Origin: Sphagnum compactum
Taxonomy: Eukaryota; Bryophyta; Sphagnopsida; Sphagnales
Direction of reading: 5' to 3'
NCBI GenBank assembly: GCA_965153455.1
Contig: OZ234494.1
Span: forward strand, 24,676,001-24,740,000
Length of the DNA stretch: 64,000 nucleotides
Part shown: in pieces, positions 60,457-64,000 of the stretch
Layout: the number at the start of each line of letters is the position of its first letter
Numbering within the stretch: position 1 is the first letter of the stretch
Notes under the pieces: model-generated
Database searches by the model: none
What the model was told of the DNA's origin: nothing
The model's input: only the letters and a program-made list of their open reading frames with translations
Position numbers and translations under genes: made by a program

Positions 60457-61110
60457 GGAGATTATTATAATAATTGGGTTATTGGTATTACAGCTTCAAA
60501 ACACCAGGCTTTGCTTTGTCCTGCCTGGCTTTCCTCTCCCTCCACCCTACCCAATCCCCCCTTGATGGCATTAGAGTGCAGTCAGACAAAAGGACCTAAG
60601 GAGATGACGACAAAAACAGTCAAGAGTGCAATAAAGAGTGTAGACTACAGTGCAAAATTTGAGCAAGAAAGAGATTAGCCTCTAGAGAGAGAGAAGAAGA
60701 GAGCAGACACAGAGAGATAGAGAGAGAGAGAGAAGGGGAGTGGGGGGACCAGGCTCACTCACTCACACTGAGCAGGTGGTGTTGATGAAAATGTTTGCCC
60801 ACAAGGCTGCAATTGAGTGGGGGAGTCAGAAGAAAGGCCCCCCGGGGGAAGGGGAGAGAAGAGGAGAGGGGAGAGAGAGAGGTCACTGTAAGTAAAATGG
60901 TCCAACCAAAAGCTAAAGAGTTATTGGCAAGCACAATTGATGACTTGGTGTCAGAGTACAAGATATGCACAGAGCCCACCAAGATACGCCTCTTCACTGC
61001 CGTGCCGGTCATGACGTGCACATCACAGGAGGAGGAGGGAGGCGGAGGACTAGTAGTGTACTTCGCTAGCAGCAACAAGTAGCTGGTCAAAGTGAGCTAT
61101 CCCTAAAGCT
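60415..61110. other. GA-rich, less AT-rich non-coding segment
   Basis: GA microsatellites at about 60418-60452 and 60715-60742 flank a less AT-rich stretch. Frames of 92-111 codons occur on both strands, and the largest overlap each other. Their products are driven by GA, CT or GGN repeats, with no recognised domain. The composition resembles a plant gene leader or promoter, but no associated coding region is visible in the window. Confidence 0.35.
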
Positions 61111-61339
61111 TAGCTTCCAGGGGCCCCACCCATCACTCTACTCCTGCTACTCCCTGTTTTTGCCTCAGGTACCATCATCATTCCCGAGGAACGCTCTCTC
61201 TCTCTCTCTCTCTCTGGAGTCTGGAAGTCTGCCTGCACTTGCAGCCTGCAACTTTTCTTTTCTTTCGTCCTTTGAGTTTTTCTTCCACTGCACCACATTC
61301 CCTTCTTATCACTGCATTGAAGCAGTGCTTGCTTCCCCT

Positions 61340-61625
61340 TGCATTTTAGGGTTTAGGGTTTTAGGGCTTCCTTCCTTTCTTTCTCGCTCCCTCTTGGGTT
61401 TGCATCCTTCTGGCTAGTGTTTTAGGGTTAGGGTTTAGGGTTGCTTTCTCTAATTTTTTTTTCTTTTTCTCCCTTTTTGGCTTTGCACCCTTCTGGCTAG
61501 GGTTTAGGGTTTCTTTATCTTCCCTATTTTGGGTTTGCAACCTTCTAGCTAGGGTTTTGGAGTTAGGGTTTTTTTTTTTTTTCCTTCTCCCCCCTACTGG
61601 CTTTGCATTCTTTTGGCCACCCATA
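61340..61625. repeat. Telomere-like minisatellite, four units of 52-83 bp
   Basis: TTTGCATCCTTCTGGCTAG or a close variant starts at 61399, 61482, 61534 and 61602. Each unit also has TTAGGGTT- or TTTAGGG-type sequence and a pyrimidine-rich stretch (CTTTCTCTC, TTTCTTTTTCTCCC). Confidence 0.82.
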
Positions 61626-62885
61626 CTAGTTTACATTCACACACAAACTTCCTCTTTTTCTTTTGTGCATTTATGGACAAGGACATTCTCAAAGCTTTTG
61701 TTTTTGTCTTAGATCACCCATCCGTATCACACATGCACCTCCCACTACATGATAATAAGCCTCTTAAACCCTAAAACCTAAAACCCAAGCTTTCCAACGA
61801 TCATCAAAAACTCTCTAAGTCTTTCTAACATAGCACCCTTTTGTCCTAACTTGGTTGATGATGTTGCAATTTGCTCCCAATTTGTGTTTGTAAAAGAGTT
61901 TGTCATCCAATAAGGGGTGGGAAAAAAAAATCCATCCATCCAATCAATCCAATCCAATCCAATCCAATCCATCCATCCATCCAACCATCCATCATTCTCT
62001 GACTGACCCATTGATTATAAATGACAGAATTTTTTTAAAATGAAAAACTCCTTATTATATTTACCTACTTTTCTTACACATGAAATGAATAGGGTTCTCA
62101 ATGCATGCATGGCTCCTTCCTCTCTCCCCTTCCCTCCCAACTCCAAACTCCCAACCAGTTTTCTCTTCTCTAGCCTACTTGATTATTTGTGGTTTCTTGT
62201 GGATGGCACCCAACTATGGGCTCCAACAGGATACATCTAAAATAGCACTTAAAAACCCCCTTCTCAATTCAAAAACACAACAAAGAGAAGAGTTAGTTTT
62301 TTTTAGGGTTTGCCAGAAAAACCCCAGACACCACCTGAAAACAAAAAAAGAAAAAGCTTCCAAAAACCCCATTCATCATCATCATCATCATCACTGACTA
62401 ATAGAGTTCCCCTTTTTTTTCTTTGAGGTTTTTCCTAATTGTTGTTGCAATGGAATGTGATTGCTAGTCTTCCTCTCTTCTCTTCTCTTCTCTCCTCTCC
62501 TCTCCTCTCTCCTTAGTACCATAAAGAACAAAGCCCAAAGGCTGCCACTTGTTGGGTGGAAGGCTGCTGTTGCTGTTGTTGCAGCAGAGCAGAGCAGAGC
62601 AGAACAGCCCTGCTCTCTTTCTGTCTGGGCTGACTGCTGATGAGAGATGCTCTACATGGGTGGAGGGTTGTTTTACTGGATTGGATAGTCCTTTACAATG
62701 ATCCCACAGAGAGAGAGAGAGAGAGAGAGGAAAAAAAAAAAAAAGTTGGGAATTTTTTTTTTGGGTTTTTTTGGGTAAACTTGAAAAATATGATAAATCT
62801 TTTGGAATAAATTTCCTCAAAAAATTTCCATATAAAAATTTTTTCCCAAAAAAAAAAAAACTAAAAAAAAAAACTAAATATAACA
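61626..62885. other. Intergenic DNA with microsatellites
   Basis: It contains a (CCAT/CCAAT)n block at 61930-61995, CT tracts at 62470-62512, a GCAGA repeat at 62585-62602, GA at 62708-62727 and several A/T homopolymers. No gene was recognised. Confidence 0.5.
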
Positions 62886-62889
62886 GAGC

Positions 62890-62890
<1 letters not shown>

Positions 62891-62923
<33 letters not shown>
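62891..62923. repeat. (AG)16 microsatellite
   Basis: An uninterrupted AG dinucleotide run. Confidence 0.9.
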
Positions 62924-62927
<4 letters not shown>

Positions 62928-63082
62928 AGAACAAGAGTCTTAAGTGCTGGGTCAGCCTTGTTTGAGGAGAGGGAGAATAATGAATGAATGAATATTAGGG
63001 TAATTGTTGTTGTCTGGTGTCAATGCTTTATTACTGTCAACTTAAATGCTTTACTACTAAGGCAACATGTATACATATATAG

Positions 63083-63149
63083 ATGTATGTATGTATGTAT
63101 GTATGTATATATTTGTGTGTATGTATGTATGTATGTATGCATGTATTTT
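63083..63149. repeat. (ATGT)n microsatellite
   Basis: ATGT units, broken once by ATATTTGTGTGT. The small plus-strand frame across it codes only for the repeat. Confidence 0.9.
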
Positions 63150-64000
63150 AGTGCATACATGAATTACCTTACAATTTTTTTAATAAAATAAAATAAATAA
63201 ATGGTATTTTTCATTTTTCTTATGCAGCATTGTGTGCAAATCACCCTGAAAAAGATTTTAGTATTAGGCGAGTGACAAGTTTTTAGAAAAACCTCTGGAA
63301 ATTTTTGAAAAAATTTAATTGGTGAAAAAAAAAAAGTGTCTCAAAGCTATAAAAAATTGTGTCAAATTTTGAGAAAATTATATTCTATTGATTTACAATT
63401 GGGTATTTGTAAGTTCTATCCATACAATTTTTTTAAAAAAATTTAAAAGAAAAAGAGTAAATTCCATTGTATTCGAAAACTATCCTAATAATTTCATAGT
63501 GTGAACATTTTCTTATTCTCTTACTAAATAAATTGAAAGCACATACCCGTTTTCTTATCTCAATGTTGGGTATATGATGGGGATTAAATTACCCGCACCC
63601 TACTCATCTACCCAAAACTATAATGTTTTATACCCAGAGCCTAACCTGATGGGAAAAAGATGAGTTCTCATATACCCTTGCCCTCGGATATATCAAAAAC
63701 AATATACCCGTGCAACCTGGGAAAGAAGGGAAATTTGGGTGTGTGTTTTTTTAATGTCGATGCAACATGCTCAACGAGTAGGATTTTACGGAGTGATTTC
63801 GTAATTTTTAGACCTAAGGTGTAAAAGATATTAGGTTTTGAGTAACTTTTATCATTGGAAATTCAATAAAAATTAAAAATTCAAATTCAATTAGTTCGGA
63901 AATGAGTTCACACTCAAGCCAACAACACATGAAACATATGTATGAATGGAGAGGGAGAGGGAGTGAATTTGAACACAAAAGAACACTTACCCAAATTGAG
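63150..64000. other. AT-rich intergenic DNA with a TACCC-rich patch
   Basis: At 63545-63720 the motifs TACCCG, TACCC, GGGTA and CCCG occur repeatedly in both orientations, a pattern seen in the subterminal parts of plant hAT elements. No terminus or target duplication is certain. The rest shows nothing recognisable. Confidence 0.35.

Noticed and set aside
60521-60545. Resemblance to miR160 (TGCCTGGCT)
   Set aside because: It matches only nine bases; the rest is a general pyrimidine-rich run.
60749-60775. Resemblance to miR166 (GGACCAGGCT)
   Set aside because: Only about ten bases match, the remaining bases differ, and no precursor hairpin with a star strand is visible.
62600-62640. Resemblance to a miR156/157 target (CTGCTCTCTTTCTGTCT)
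   Set aside because: It would need a gap of about three bases in the pairing core, and it is not in a recognisable SPL coding region.
1-64000. CRISPR arrays or bacterial-type operons
   Set aside because: No regular spacer-repeat arrays or bacterial gene organisation; the tandem repeats have degenerate units without unique spacers.

Overview
The window is nuclear DNA of a land plant with a repeat-rich, gene-poor genome. The evidence is one intron-containing GROWTH-REGULATING FACTOR (GRF) gene, decayed Ty1/copia and Ty3/gypsy retrotransposons, a CACTA DNA transposon, plant-telomere-like TTTAGGG tracts, and long AT-rich stretches with no long reading frames. One recognisable gene in 64 kb suits a large genome such as a fern, gymnosperm or early-diverging seed plant. 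The sequence alone does not let me name the species.

Layout. 1-2634 is AT-rich intergenic DNA. 2638-6160 is a non-autonomous CACTA element with matching CACTA termini and a 3-bp GAA target duplication; it carries a tandem array of about 361-bp units and a CCTA-rich block. About 6.2-9.7 kb is a 3'-truncated Ty3/gypsy element (reverse transcriptase, RNase H, integrase) broken by stops and frameshifts. 9.7-14.4 kb is less AT-rich non-coding DNA with microsatellites. 14404-18254 (minus strand) is the GRF gene: four coding exons that join in phase to a predicted 600-residue protein with QLQ, WRC, FFDDWP and TQL motifs. Its pyrimidine-rich (on the plus strand) leader and promoter lie at 18.3-18.9 kb.

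19.2-53 kb is mostly intergenic. It holds a minisatellite (19.6-19.9 kb), a fold-back repeat (27.4 kb), a lone CACTA-type end (27.6 kb), several degenerate copies of one dispersed repeat with a Helitron-like TC end (29-44 kb), a minus-strand gypsy integrase remnant (35.3-35.9 kb), and tandem arrays at 39.5-40.1, 48.65-49.1 and 50.1-50.85 kb. The last array has a unit of about 102 bp that stays open as a 34-codon repeat on the minus strand.

53184-58329 is a complete but dead Ty1/copia element: both LTRs, a mutated primer binding site, gag, protease, integrase C-terminus, reverse transcriptase, RNase H and a polypurine tract are in the expected order. 58.3-64 kb returns to intergenic DNA with telomere-like minisatellites, a near-perfect 25-bp inverted repeat, GA microsatellites and a long C run.

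The GRF is the only gene I can support as functional. It codes for a transcriptional regulator expected to act in the nucleus with GIF co-activators. The nucleotide stretch that pairs with miR396 in many vascular-plant GRFs is strongly diverged here, which is the most interesting regulatory observation. I found no tRNA, rRNA, CRISPR or recognised miRNA gene.
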